Source of the DNA: Diphasiastrum complanatum
Lineage: Eukaryota > Streptophyta > Lycopodiopsida > Lycopodiales > Lycopodiaceae
Direction: 5' to 3'
DNA length: 64,000 nucleotides
NCBI GenBank assembly: GCA_029204225.1
Contig: CM055092.1
Location: 60,983,302 to 61,047,301 of the forward strand
Of this stretch, positions 10,492 through 22,790 are shown piece after piece. The number at the start of each line of letters is the position of its first letter. Position 1 is the stretch's first letter. The position numbers were made by a program, and so were the translations under genes. A model generated the notes under the pieces. That model was not told the origin of the DNA. It did no database searches and saw only the letters and a list, made by a program, of their open reading frames with translations.

Positions 10492-11890
10492 TGTGAAGAG
10501 GAGCTTTTTGTGAATTGTATCAACTCCATGCTGAAATGAGAAGAGCCTTCACGAGTTTGGTGCATCCATTGAGCTCCTTGATCATGCTTGTTTCTTGAGT
10601 GATGCATTTATGATCTTGCCCTTCCCTCCTTTTGTGTGTGGTTGTGGACTGTAGAGTGGATTAGATTTGCTGCTTTCCCAGAGTGGATTAGTTTCTTTTC
10701 TTGTTTGTGGATTAATGTAGGAACCAGCATTCTAGTAAACTAAATAGGCTGGATCTGTGGTGTAGTTCTTGCATATCTCTTTACAGTCCAGTTCTTGATG
10801 TTCTTGGGATGTCCAAGAATCAATAGGCTCGTTGGTTTCTTGATACTTGGACTTCTTGATTCTTAGTTTTGTTTCTTGTTTTGTCAATTTATGCAAGTGT
10901 AGCTCAGTGTTAGTATATGGTAGACTCCGATTCAGTTCGTTTTAAAATTAGGTAGCTATAGAATCTATTGAAGTTCATTTGGGCTGCACTCTGATCTGTG
11001 AATGAGCGTTCATGGCTTGCATCTATGTATGAATGTAAGTGCGTTCAAGAGAGTTCGTCCCTGAGTAGTCCTCTGACAAGCAGGACAAAAAATATACTAC
11101 AACGAGAATCTGTTCCCTTCTGCCAAGTTTGGCATTGTGATATCAAGAACACATATAACATATGCCATGAAGCCTGGTAACAGGCATAAACGGTTCTAAG
11201 TAAAGAAACGCCTTAAGAAAACCAACAGATCCTCTGGAGCAGGGGATCTGTCAACACACATGCAGTAGGGCCCAAAATTTAAGAAAGGAATGGGGGCCTC
11301 TAAAAGGTATTCCAAATTATTTCTAAAAACCCCTCCCCCCCTCCTAAGATAAAACTAAGTAAACACTTGGAGAATTGATTTTTAAAGCTTAAAACTAATT
11401 TTACCACTAAACAACAATTCTTGGCAAAAACCAAGAATGTGTGCACCTTAGCATAGAAATCAACAACTGCGATACCAATTGTTACATTTCCCTAGATCTT
11501 CCGATTGCTATAAGGTTCTCGCACACCCAACATACTACGCGACGAACGCACTATTACCGCCCATCCGTAGAGTCATTACCGACTCACCCCCATGCACTTG
11601 AGTGAATTGACACCATCATGCCTGGACGAGCCTCCAATGATAACCAATGTCCCATGCCACTGTTGATCGCTCTCAACTCTCCCTGGCCCACATCTCTTGG
11701 CCTAGATATAAATCTTGGCTCACAAATGCTCTCCATCCACCTCCTCCCAGGTAAAATGAATGAATGGTAACCACCTCTATACAACAGGTCAAGTGGACCT
11801 CCTCTTCAAGCACGGCCCAAGTAGTGACATGTGTCATCTTAGGATGCTGACACGTGGTATCCAAACATGTTGATAACCCCAGACCTGCAT
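10492..11890. other. No gene seen
   Basis: Before the chromovirus inserted, this was continuous with the sequence left of 5840. It is T-rich at first, then mixed, with a short C-run (11333-11342). Frames are short and without motifs. The last part may be the decayed 3' end of the gypsy element that follows. Confidence 0.4.
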
Positions 11891-14330
11891 TCCACCCCTT
11901 ACGAGGCCATCACAATTGGTCTTATAACTTGTAGTAGAACATTTTTTACTATTATAAATGAACTTTGTTGAAGGAATATAAACCTCCCAATGAGACTGCC
12001 TGTGAGACACATGTTCTCAACATATCCTTTTAAGTCATCTGATTCAGGATGATTAGTAAAACTAAGAGAGGTTTCAAGTCTATGGAATGCAGCTAACCAG
12101 AAGTGACTTGTAAACTTAAGATCTCTATCTCTAACAATATCACTTGGCAGTCCATACAACCTGAATAATCTTTCAACAAAGATTTGGGCTAAATCTGAAG
12201 CCTTTGCAGTTGACTTAACTGGTATGAATGCAGCTAACTTAGTTAACCTATCAACCACTACCCAACCAGAATCATTTTGTCATTGGGTTTTCGGAAGTCC
12301 CAACTACAAAATCCATAGATATACTTTCCCATCTCTTCTGAGGAATATCTAAGGGATATAATAACCCTCCAACTTTTAATCATTCTACTTTGGCTAGCTG
12401 ACAAGGTTTACACTGGACCACATAAGACTCGGCATATCGCTTGAGTTTTGGCCAATAAAAGTCCAAATTTTCCCATTCCAAAACAATAATCCATTTCAAA
12501 TGTTTATTTGTTCTACAATCTTCTTATCTTTCTTAGTTAACTAAGATCCCTAGCGATGTAAAGTAAATCTAGATCTTCAATCTGTAAAATGGGAGCAAAA
12601 ACAACCATACTTTTGAGTTTCTCAAAACACTAGTTCAATTCTTCATTCCACTCAATAGGTGGACTAAGTTGACCTCTTATTTCTTCTTATTAGCTTTGCC
12701 TTTAGTCAAATCATTAAGAGTTGCTGCAAATTTTGCGTAATCCTCTATAAATCTCCAAAAGAAAACTATAAATCCAAGAAAAAATTTAACTTCTTTGATT
12801 GTTTTAGGTATCGGCCACTCAACTATTGCCTTGATCTTACTTTCATCAATCTACAACCCATAAGGGGTGATCTTATAACCAAGATATACCAGATCATGCT
12901 TAAAGTATTCACACTTGGATTCTTTAGCATAAAGTTTTCCACTTCTGAGAATCCGCAAGATATTTTTGATATGATTCACATGCTCCTCAAGAGTTTTACT
13001 GTATATGAGTATATCATCTAGGAATACAACTATGACTTTTCCCAGATATGGAAAAAAATCATTCATCATTTATTAAAACGTCGTAGGTGCATCCGTTAAA
13101 CCAAAAGGTATATGTAGCACTAAGAATTCATAATGTCTAAATCTCATCCAAAAATGATATCTAGTTCCGAGATCAATTTTTGTGAAGTATTTAGCTCCAC
13201 CTAAGCGATCAACCAGATCATCCTTCTTGGGCAATGGATATTTGTTCCTAAAAATTACTTTCCTTACCCTTCATAATCTACACACATCTAGAAGTGTCTA
13301 TCTTTCTTCACTTTCAGAAGAATAGAAGCACCTCATGGTGATTTACTAGGTCTTATATGTCCCATCTTAAAATAATTTTCAATCTAACTAGTAATCTCTA
13401 CCGCTTCTTTCTGATAAAAGCGATATGGTTATCTAGAAATAGGATAACTACCTAGAAATAGGTCAATTCTATGATCTACTAACATTCAATTGGAATAATC
13501 TCTTTAAATTCCTTTATGATCTTATTCTTTTCAATTTGCGCTTGATATAGTTTAGAGAAATCCAAAATGGGCATTGCAAATATAGAACAAGCTTCATACT
13601 GTGAATGGAAAATTTCCATCACATTAGTTGTTGAAATCATCTCAGATGGATGCACATATATGTCACCAAAAAATGTAACTACCTTCTTGAAATCTATATC
13701 AAGAGGTTTCCTAAATAACCATTCATAGCCTAGAATTATATCTATGGGTGCTAAATCTAAAACATGAAAATCAACTAATTCTCTGTAATTTTGAATAACT
13801 AACGGGAGCTTTGGTACTTCGACTTTCCATGTCTCCAACTCTGCACCTAAAGCTAGATATAATTTATATTTATGATTATTGGCTTCAGTTTCCAAGCCAA
13901 GTTGTTGTACAAGACAAAAATTAGTAAAATTATGAATTGAACCATTGTCCACTAGGATACGTCTTGATTTTTCATTGTGCCCTTCAAACGAAATAAATCA
14001 TTAGACAAAAAAGTAGTACTGAAGGAACATTCAAACTCAAAATCAATCAAGTTAATTTCCATTTTTTAAATTTTAATTACCTAACATCTCAATAACTTGA
14101 GCCACAGACTTCTTCCATTCCGGGTGGAATTTCATCACGTGTCCGAGCTTATTGAAAATAAAAGAGAGATTCGTCTTCTTGGCCTTCTTCTAGAACAATT
14201 GTTTCTTTTGCTTGGATTCCAATGTCATTTGATCAAGCTTGTCAAAATATTTGTTCTAAGTTCTCTCCCGAACTCGTTTCTTTCTCTTCTTAGGTTTGAA
14301 TGTTGATAGGTTTTCCTAAACTTGCCTCAT
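11890..14330 (-). pseudogene. Decayed Ty3/gypsy gag-pol
   Basis: An old element read on the minus strand, with many stops. In order: a Gag-like tail near 14160-14080 (GHVMKFHPEWKKS), an aspartic protease region at 13952-13479 (MDNGSIHNF replacing the usual DSGS; ILGYEWL near its end), and reverse transcriptase at about 13260-12780 (NKYPLPKKDDLVDRL, IPFGLTDAPTTF, the active site [13 protein letters not shown], then YLGYKITP). RNase H is largely missing. Then come the integrase finger remnant (CKPCQLAKVE near 12420) and a catalytic core piece (MVDRLTKLAAFIP, YGLPSDIVRDRDLKF) ending at 11899. No LTRs or target duplication were found. The domain order is standard, so the assignment is firm though the borders are approximate. 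Confidence 0.82.
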
Positions 14331-14430
14331 GGATGCCACTACCGTGGAATATACGCTTTCGTGATTCTTATGACATCATCAAAAATCTAAAACACATCTT
14401 GCCTGCATTTGTTCGGACACCAACGCAAAC

Positions 14431-15265
14431 CTAGGATGAACTGGCAAAGGACCAGTTTGGAATCAAATGATGGAACTTTAATCCATACCATTTTGTAGTT
14501 AACCCTCTCTCGCTATTAATTTTCATGACATTATATTCATCTACATTTTCGATGCCTATTACATCTCTCAAAAAGCCAAAACGAGATTTCAATAGCCCTT
14601 TGGTCATGATGTCGGCTGCCATTCTGCTTGTGGGACAGAATTTGACTGTCAGTAAATTCTCTTGAACCAGATCTCGCATGAAGTGGTATTGAATACTGAT
14701 GTGCTTGCTTCTTTTGTGAAACCTAGAGTTCTTGCTCAGAAACAGGCAGCCCTGATTGTCAGTAGACAGTGGGAAGTTTTGTTTGATGTTGAAATCTTCC
14801 ATGATGCTTTTCAACCACATGTACTCCTTGCTAGCGTGCCATAACCCCATGTACTCTGCTTCAGTCAATGATAGTGCCACCGAGTGTTGTTTGCAATAGC
14901 TCCAGCTAACCGATGATCCAGCCAGTAAGAAAATATAGCCACATGTGGACTTTCTGTCGTCTAGGTCACCACCCCAATCCGAGTTTGAATATCCGACTAT
15001 GTCCTGATTCTCTCCTCTGAAAAGAATTCCATGTTTTGATGTGCCTCTTAGGTATCTAAATAAAACGTCTTGCAATATTCCTCTCTTCCCTTCAGATAAA
15101 ACGATGCAAACATTTCCTGTTCCTGGGGCTTTCACAACTGTGTTGTTTCCAACTATTATGTCCTTTTCGAAGGGTAGTTCTTTGTAGCTGATGAATGCAT
15201 CTCTGTCAGGTGTCATGTGTGGGGTTGCACCTGAATCTAAGTACCAGGACTCATCTTGGTATATA
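14431..15265 (-). pseudogene. Copia protease fused in frame to RNase H
   Basis: A continuous minus-strand frame starts with the Ty1/copia protease active site (SWYLDSGATPHMTPDRD, about 15255-15205). After some 50 residues it passes, near 15055, directly into copia RNase H (RYLRGTSKHGILF). The RNase H catalytic acids appear present: YSNSDWGGD, LTEAEYMG, STDNQGC and AADIMTKG. Integrase and reverse transcriptase, normally about 2.5 kb, are absent, so this is an internal-deletion derivative of a copia element. Its gag lies just upstream at 15311-16246. The frame ends at 14431, with no polypurine tract or LTR recognised beyond it. Confidence 0.85.
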
Positions 15266-15310
15266 AATTCAGGTGTTAGATTGGCATTTTGAGAACAAGG
15301 GAAAATGCTT

Positions 15311-16246
15311 TTATCCTGTAAAATTGGAGTAGTTCGTGCCTTCTTTCACCCTGGCTACCTTTGCTATGGTCTCCTCACTGTCTTCTGACTCAGCCACATT
15401 TCCCTGGTTCGTCGCTTCCCTCCTTTTCAGATCAGCTGCCTTCTTTCTGCATTCTCTTGCGATGTGTCCAGGGTTGTTACAGTAGTAGCAGATGATAGTC
15501 CTCTTCTTTTCAAACTTGTCTGCCTCCTTTTGCCCTATGGAATTCTCAGAGGCTTCACCATTCCTGATGAACTTCCTCGTTTCACTCCTTTGATCTAGGC
15601 TGCTTCTTTGCATCGTAAGAGTTCGTTCACCTGAGATGATTGGTTCCTCCGTTCTTCTTCTTGCAACAGCCACTGCGTGATTTCTGCTAGATCCAGATCC
15701 TGAACTCTGGTTCTTCCCATTGTCATGACCAATGGGTCGTAGAAACTCGGGAGACTTACCAGAATCGTGAAGATCAGGTGGGTCTTCTCCACTGGAGTCC
15801 CTGCTGCTTCTAGTTTCGTTGCTATGCCCTTTATCGCCTCAAGGTGCATAGTAAGTGAATCTCGACCTTCCTGCAAACGGATGTTTTCCAGCTTGCGCCT
15901 TAGTAGTACATTGGTGACGCTTTTGCCCTCGTAGATGCCTTCCAGCATGCTCCATACCTCTCTGGCAGTTTTGGCATCCTGCACCTGGGTTGCCTGGCAC
16001 CTCTCCTAACGATAGACAGATTGTTACAAATGCCTTCCTCTGCCTTGTCTGATAGTTTCTTGATGCTTCCAGACCGGCCAGTTCTCCATCAGCGTCCTGC
16101 ACAGGCTCCTGCTCATCGCCTAACACGATGCCCAGAGATCGTTCCTCCAAAACCATCTTCATCCTCCACTTCCATAGCGAGTAATTTGGACCTTCAAGCT
16201 TCTCCAGCATCCTGGCCTCAATGAAGCTTCCAATCTCCCCAGCCAT
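15311..16246 (-). pseudogene. gag: Copia gag with CCHC zinc knuckle, frameshifted
   Basis: Capsid/nucleocapsid precursor of the same copia element. It starts MAGEIGSFIEARMLEKLEG at ATG 16246, with FEGPNYSLWKWRMK-type copia gag sequence. It shifts frame near 15985, continues as the UBN2-like gag body (AREVWSMLEGIYEG, LEAIKGIATKLEAAG), shifts again around 15600-15670, and ends with the knuckle CYYCNNPGHIAREC followed by an acidic tail. The protease at 15255 follows in another frame. On the minus strand TGATCAGAG just before the ATG resembles a primer binding site, but no LTR border was clear. Confidence 0.85.
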
Positions 16247-16278
16247 CTCTGATCACAAAACTACTCGATGATGTTCGC

Positions 16279-16372
16279 GACCCTTCACTGCCCAATCAGC
16301 CACGACCCTGCACTGTCCAATCAGCCACACGACTCTGCACTGGGCCAGTCAGCCACGCGATCCCTGCAGTCG
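16279..16372. repeat. Short tandem repeat, about 27 bp unit
   Basis: Three to four imperfect copies of GACCCTGCACTGTCCAATCAGCCAC lie in a row just upstream (minus strand) of the copia gag, probably in its leader or LTR. Confidence 0.75.
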
Positions 16373-16790
16373 CCGATTGCTTGAGCGAGGTGTCTTCACT
16401 TGATGCGTGGGCCCATAACCTTTGATGACATGATCATTAAAGGAGCACGGAAAGCAAACAGTGATTACACCTTGCAGAAAACACAATCAACAGAAACGAT
16501 GGCAAAAACTATGATCGCCAAAACAGGGTAGTTTGCACTCGTTCTCTTTCATTAAGTAAAACGCAAAAAGATACATTTCAAGAATCTAGAATTGCTTCTG
16601 CCAAGAACTGCTAAAGAAAAGTGGCCACATAGGCCTGCTAGTAAAAGTGGCCATACACGTCAGCTAATACTGTTCTAATTTTTCTCATGAAATGGATAGC
16701 GTAGCTTCTAACTATTAGCCTGTATCTACAAGATTGACAATCAAAAGTCAATTCATGGCTATGTTAATCTGATGTAAGGAGGAGCAATAT
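16373..16790. other. No gene seen; possible copia LTR remains
   Basis: It lies where the 5' LTR of the minus-strand copia gag would sit. A GTGGCCA motif recurs (near 16621 and 16648). No second LTR was found for comparison. Confidence 0.35.
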
Positions 16791-16794
16791 TCAA

Positions 16795-17160
16795 TTGGGC
16801 TAGGATCAAGTAGAAGTCAGTAGCCTTATCGACTACAGAGGCAGAATATATAAGCTTGTGTCAAGGAATGAAAGAGTATTGTTTGGATCAGGAATTTCAG
16901 TCATGAAATAGGAATGTGAAAGCATCAGAATTTATAACAATAAATCAAGATTGTATCTTTCTGTGCAAAAAAGGAGGGTTTCATAAATGCACTAAATATC
17001 TTTTATCAAAGATCTAGTGCAAAACAATATATCGAAGCTATGTCGCTGTGCTACCAAAGAAATGGTAGCGGATCTGCTAACAAAAGGCTTACAAAGAGAT
17101 AGGTCTATTCAGCACAAGAAAATGATGGATATAGATTGTGTAAATACGGAACTGGTTTGA
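16795..17160 (+). pseudogene. Copia RNase H scrap
   Basis: Plus-strand fragment with the copia RNase H signature SVALSTTEAEY (near 16820-16850, read across frame breaks), an NQDCIFLCKKGGFHKCTKY stretch and an ILLKSYVAVLPKKW...LLTKGLQ-like end at 17040-17095. Several stops and frame changes break it. It is oriented opposite to the neighbouring copia element, so it comes from another insertion. Confidence 0.7.
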
Positions 17161-17645
17161 ATTGAGTGACGGATTGATGATGTGCAACGTAACCAAAGAA
17201 AATGACCTGCTCTTACCTTTTCCAATATGTACTTAGCATATATACACATGATATGGCAGTTAATGCTTCATGGCTTTTTTGCACCTCATCCATTGTCCGT
17301 GCACTGTTTGCATGTTTTGTGCACTGTCGGCTTACTCCATTGCTTGAAATCATTGTGTGTTATTCTTGGACTATTTAAATTCCCTGAATATTTTTCAGTT
17401 GTATCAATTGAATTACTTTATCAAAGTCTAAATTACATAAAGAATTAGCCATATCTATAACTAACGTGTGCAAATCTTTTGGCGTAAGAACAAAGCATAA
17501 TGATCGAGAATTTTACAACTTTCTAAGCTAAGACATTGCTCGACCGAGCTATAATGACTACAGGATTAACCATATCGTTGATCAGGGTGCGTAAAATGTT
17601 GCAGCTAATTGCAAATTATTTGCATGCAACCAAAAAAGAACGTAC
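17161..17645. other. No gene seen; start of presumed CCD intron 1
   Basis: AT-rich sequence. Read on the minus strand it begins directly after the GT donor of the CCD1-like exon. No second CCD exon is visible here. Confidence 0.5.
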
Positions 17646-17885
17646 CGGTAAAGCACCTGCAATGGGAAGACTCGTCCGAGGCTTCGACTCCGAAACGGGC
17701 GCATAGTTTCCAGACAGAAAACATGACACCTCGTTCTTCTTCCCCAGGGCTAATTTCACCACCGCCAACTCCAGCATATCACAAATGGAAGCATAGATGC
17801 GAGATATAAAACTCGCCTTTAACTCGCCCGCAGCGCCATCGCCAAAATTGGCGTTCGTCGCCAAGCTCTCATGTTCGGTGGCCAT
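17646..17885 (-). CDS. CCD1: Carotenoid cleavage dioxygenase 1-like, exon 1 only
   Basis: CCD1 enzymes are cytosolic non-haem iron dioxygenases that cut carotenoids and apocarotenoids to volatile ketones such as ionones. This 80-codon exon reads from ATG 17885 to a phase-0 donor CCG|GTACGT at 17646/17645. Its second half matches the conserved CCD1 N-terminus: a helix ICDMLELAVVKLA, then FLSGNYAPVSESKP and LPIAGALP. In the family this is followed by the GEFVRVGPNPKF strand, which must lie in the next exon. The in-frame Met 31 codons upstream adds only a basic segment unlike the family, so the inner start is preferred. The iron-binding histidines lie in later exons. None was found in the 17.6 kb downstream, which is all retrotransposon. 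This is either a live gene with a huge first intron or a stranded 5' remnant. Confidence 0.65.
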
Positions 17886-19344
17886 CCCCTCCCTTCCCTT
17901 CCCCTCCCTTCGCAATTGCGATCCAACGTTTTGCATGGAAATATGAGATGAGGTAATGGAACGAGTAGAAGCTTCCACGTCGTCTCAATTATCGTATTGC
18001 AGAATGGAAGCTAATTGGTGGACTCATGTTTATTATTTGCCACCCTTTGGCCCTTCCTTGATTAGACGTCTCAAACTATAGGCACGTATTATTTCATGCC
18101 TCTTTAACAAGGACATTTAGTTTCCTTTTTGTATACAAGGACATTTAGGTTCCTTCTTTGAATTTTATTTTTGCGCTTTTAACACGGCTCACTTAGGTGT
18201 CCAACAAGTCCCTCTTTTGTGACAAGAGACTTACGATTGGTCCATAGTTTACAGACCGGGTGGCAACTAAAGTGCCTAACCTCATGAACAATAAAAAGAA
18301 AAAATTTGGACTACATGAAAAGTTTCGACTACGTGAAGAGGTACAATAGCTCATAAATGGACTAAAAGGGAAATGCATTCACAATTTCATATGGGGAGAT
18401 GTTATGGACATACATGTCCATAATAGGTATGTATGTCATACGTGTCCATATGATGGCCATTACATGCTCACTAATACATTATTATAGTGGCATCATTTAC
18501 TTTTACATTACCTTCAGTATTAGCATATTATTTGATATGTTTATTAGTGGGCGCACACTTTTATTTGTATTTGACAAGCCCAAGACCTATATTTCACATG
18601 GTTCTTAATTTGTGCCCTAACCTTTGAATTTCCATATATCCGTCTAGTTAATTGAAGGGATGTAGCTTTTGATTCATATAATTAGCCACTAAGGCTCCTC
18701 ATTTGGTAGCTTGTTATTTTGGAGATCTCTCCTACTATTGCTTATGTAGGGCTTTAGCCTTAGATATTTGTGATATGCAAATTATGTTCTCATGTAGAGG
18801 GCCTCACTTGTTGTCATTATTATCTTTCGTTTATGATTTGTGTCCAAAATTTGGTACTAAAGCAATTTTTTGGTTGGAATGTTTTGGTAGCTATTTTTCA
18901 ATATTTTTGGTGGCAGCTTTAACGAATGGGCTTTTATTCCTATTTTTTATAGATTTTGGTAACATTTCCAATAGATTTTAGCCTTTCTTTTTTGTAATGA
19001 TCTTGTCGTATCTTTTGCATATTTTTCTAGCTACATTTGGTAGCAATTTTAATTCTAGCGCCCATTTTTAGCTATTATTTGTGGCTATTCCAACGACCAT
19101 TTTTTTAAACTATTTGTAGCACATTGTAGCCTACTAAGGTGTCTCAGTGAGGTGTCTTAATTTACTCCTTGTCTAGGGAGGGCCTTGGAGAGTAGAAGTA
19201 TACCCATAGGCCTTTCTTTGGATTAGTGAACGATAGTTACATGTTGCTGGAGTGCGCTCTCACTTCTTCCACTATTGAGACATGGCTAGCGTTCCATAGC
19301 TTGGGGGATAGATCTAATCGATCTAGGTTTGGTTGGGTTGGATT
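17886..19344. other. No gene seen; upstream flank of CCD1-like exon
   Basis: The first few hundred bases would be the 5' UTR and promoter of the minus-strand CCD1-like exon, with a CT/CCCTTCC-rich tract at 17881-17915. The rest is AT-rich with short frames (for example 18399-18608 and 18703-18981 plus) of hydrophobic, low-complexity content and no motif. Confidence 0.5.
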
Positions 19345-20850
19345 GATCCACCATCCCTTCACATTGTCGTAAGCATTTTCACTCCTATACGTCTTACAGT
19401 ACAAAGAAATATGTTCATCTTGGAAACGATAGCATGCACACTATCGAAGGTGAAGGCGTTGTAAGATTGAAGTTCCAACATGATCAATTCCAACTACTAT
19501 CAAATGTTTTGTATGTACCTAAACTCTCTACGAATCTGTTGTCAGTAAGTAGAGTCACTGATTTAGGTCATAGGGTGGAATTTGAGTCTAATCGATACCG
19601 AATTCAATGATAGGACAAATAAGATCCTTGCGCTCGGTAAGAGACATGGATACTTATATAAACTGGCACATTGTTATTCTGATACTAGTCAAGCCTTGAA
19701 AACCTCTATTCTTGTCAATAAAGCATTAATATGGCATCAAAGATTAGAACACTTGAATCATACATCCGTGCCAAACATGTCCAAACAATCTCTAACACTT
19801 GATCTCGACTATCCAACCAACAAAGTCGACCTCCCTATCTGTCATAGCTGCATCCTTGGAAAGTAGACTAGGATTTCTTTTAGATCGAGTCATAGGCATG
19901 CAGCAAAAGATGTTCTAGACATTTTTTACTCACATATATGTGGTCCAATGCAAACTCCATCGTTGCTTGATGCAAAGTATTTCATTACCTTCATTGACAA
20001 ATATTCTAGAAGAACAACTGTTTTTTTCATTAAGCAGAAATTGGAGGCTTTCAAAGTCTTTTGACAATTCAAAGAGCATGCAGAAATAAAACTAGTAAAA
20101 GAATTAAAGCACTGAGGTCCGACAATGAGAGAGAATACATCTCTATTGAATTCAAGGAGTATTGCCTTAATAACGGCATTGAGCAACAAAACATTGTCTC
20201 CTATTTGCCTCAGTCGAATGGACTTGTTGAGAGAAAGAACAGAACCTTAGTCAAATTGGCCAAGTGTATGCTTGCTCATGCGACACTTTCAAAGTCCTTC
20301 TCCACTGCAGCTTATATTCAAAGTAGATGCCCCCCGGAAGGTCTCTCAGACAAAACACCATATAAAGTTTGGACAGACTCCAAACCATCATTATCGAACT
20401 TACGAGTTTTTGGATGTATCGCTTATGCGCAAATACCACAAGATCTCAAGAAGAATCTCTACCTCTAGAGTATCAAGTCTATTTTCATCAACTACACTAC
20501 TTCAGATAAAGCTTATAAGTTGTATGGTCCTGTCGAATCGAAGATATTCACTAGCCGAGATGTTGTCCTCATCGAAGATCATTTCATTAACCTCAAAGGT
20601 AAGGGCAAAGCTCATATAGCTGAACTATCGGGCTCTCTTGAATTATCAAACACTTATGTTCCTAAGTCGAGTATTTCTATTGAAGGTCCTAGCTCATCCA
20701 CATTAGACAATCAACAGCAAATCCAAAGAAGATGATGTTGCAATCCAACAACTACAACATAATGATGTTAATCAACTTCACTCATTACCTAGAAGATCGA
20801 CAAGAGAGTGCAGACCACCTATAAGGTATCAACACTGCAATATTCAATAC
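19345..20850 (+). pseudogene. Copia pre-integrase and integrase, broken
   Basis: Plus-strand Ty1/copia Pol fragment. It opens with the protease-to-integrase linker (SNVLYVPKLSTNLLSVS near 19500-19555). The GAG-pre-integrase finger domain follows (19582-19866, LIWHQRLEHLNHTSVPNM and CHSCILGK, ended by TAG). The integrase core runs from about 19890 to 20468 with GPMQTPSLLDAKYFITFIDKYSR, KALRSDNEREY and LPQSNGLVERKNRTL. In the first catalytic block the usual Asp before CGPM is replaced (YSHICGPM). The integrase tail and linker to RT end at RRSTREC near 20810. A stop near 20063 and frame changes disrupt it. No RT follows. Confidence 0.85.
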
Positions 20851-21120
20851 ATTATTGTTTGGCTATAAAATCAATTTAGTGCTAACGATTTCTAAGTTGG
20901 TTGCTAAAAGATTGAACATGACTTCTGTCATTATATCTTTGTTCAATATTGATAGGTGTAGTCATGCATTAAGAAAGAAGGCTTATTCCACTGCACTCGA
21001 TAAGCCACTTACAGTCTTCGACTCATTACCCGAACCGACTCACCTCACCTCTCTCTTTCCAACAATACGCCATTGTCTGTTGAATGTTGACAAGTCTCTT
21101 ATGAATGTGATGTTGTAGTT
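20851..21120. other. No gene seen
   Basis: A short spacer between the copia integrase fragment and the unidentified minus-strand tract. A plus-strand frame here has no recognisable domain. Confidence 0.4.
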
Positions 21121-22790
21121 CTAATCCCAAAAAAAACTTAGTCCTTGAGTAAATTGTCTCATTAACAACTGCATTTTCTGAATTGGCTTTGCATCGCTCT
21201 TTTGGAATTCAAAATTCAAGATAATCATATTACCCTCGAGATTCTTCTCATTAATTCCCTCAATCTCTATTGATTTTTGGCATCCTTGCATGGGTGATCT
21301 AATCTCTCTTGGAATTTCTTTGTCTTCTTCAAATTGAAAAATGTATTGGTTTTGCAAGTCCTGTGAACACTCTATAACAATGCATAGAGGTTGAACGGCT
21401 GTTTCTTGTGGATTTGATAGAAGAGCAAGAGTTGTTGATGTAGTTGGTTCATTCATTTGCTGAAGAAACTTTCTCGTCTCTTCTTTCGTTGATTCCACTA
21501 TTTGGACTTGTGTCGCTTGAGTCACTTGTTCCAACTTACTCCTCATTTAAAAACCCATTCGACATCGTTTTTCTAGTACTTTCAATGTTGTGTTGTTTTC
21601 AATTATCTTGACTCTGCAAAGACAATGGCTCCTTTAGTTTTTTTTTGCTTGATCTTCGACTTCTTCTTCACTTGGAATTGATTTAGGTGACATCTTCTCT
21701 GATGATTGTTTTTCTTCACTTATCACTCCTAATTCATCCTCTGATGACGTTGATGAAGAATCATTGGCATCACTTGACTCAGCACTATCCTTTACTTGGG
21801 CAGTCAGATGAATATCCGTTGGCGCAGGCAACTGCAAATTGTTGGTGTGTATCACTGAATGATTTCATTGTTTGTTCCGAATTTTATCTTCACAATGAAT
21901 AGCCAAATTCATCAAATAATCTAGTGAACATGATGTTGGCATGGATGCGATTACAATATTTTTGAGCTCCGGTAGGAGTCACCAAAATGCGTTGTAGTTG
22001 TTTTCTTTGATTAGTGCACAACTCATTACTTGATGTAGACAATAGCTGCCATGATATGGGTTGCTTTCCATAACTGCTCACAATTGAGGCTCAAGTCCAT
22101 GGATACAGCATATCACATTCATTTTCTCAATTGGAAATTGAAACACATTCAACTATCTCAATGAAATTATATTCTTCAATGGTAGTCGAATGAAATACCA
22201 TTTGTGAAAAGACTTCAATACTCTTTTGTCGACACAGTAAACAACAATTTCTCAAACATGCCAATTCCTCATATTCAATCCAATATTGCCACTAGATAAG
22301 TGCAAGACCTTTGAGATACCATTCCACCATCTTCAATAAATCTTCTTCATTGTGAATGTAGGAAGTGGCACAATAACTATTATATTGATCTCCAAGAGAG
22401 TTATTGATATTGCTATTCTATTTAATATGTTGCACAAGAGGTATGATTGTTCAAGTTAGCACATAGAAATCATGTACCGCAATGCGTGCTCACTACCTTG
22501 TGAATTGCAATGTTGTTTTGATCGTTGTGAATCTGGCTCAACATCATTGTCACTACTATAAAAACCACCACCAATGTTGAATTGATTTGACTGGTGTAGA
22601 TCGTGGTCTTTATGTTGATCAGGATGGGTTTTATCATATCCCAAACGGTTTCCATATGAGTTGTGTTGCTCATACTGATCTAAATTATTGTTATTGTGCT
22701 CCTTAACTGATATCCATAGTCACAATATAATTGGTTGTCACATTCAAATTGACTATCAAATCCCAGGTCATAATCAAGATCAGAATCCAT
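21121..22790 (-). pseudogene. Unidentified coding-like tract, possibly gag-like
   Basis: On the minus strand a series of open segments shares the look of one decayed protein. An N-terminal part starts at ATG 22790 (MDSDLDYDLGFDSQFECDNQ), rich in D, Y, N and Q. A middle part near 22330-22190 contains DLLKMVEWYLKGLALI. An acidic Ser-rich part follows (21855-21634), then a charged, helix-prone part (21546-21121, MRSKLEQVTQATQVQIVE). Stops and frame changes separate them. I recognise no family. The layout of a low-complexity N-terminus, a W-containing helical centre and an acidic linker would suit a retrotransposon gag, but that is inference. It lies between two copia fragments of opposite orientation. 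Confidence 0.3.

Noticed and set aside
10353-10607. 84-codon minus-strand frame over the chromovirus LTR border
   Set aside because: It crosses the LTR end and the target duplication, so it cannot be an ancestral gene.
17886-17978. CCD1-like start at the upstream in-frame Met (17978)
   Set aside because: The extra 31 residues are unlike the CCD1 N-terminus and fall in the CT-rich leader; the Met at 17885 gives the usual length.
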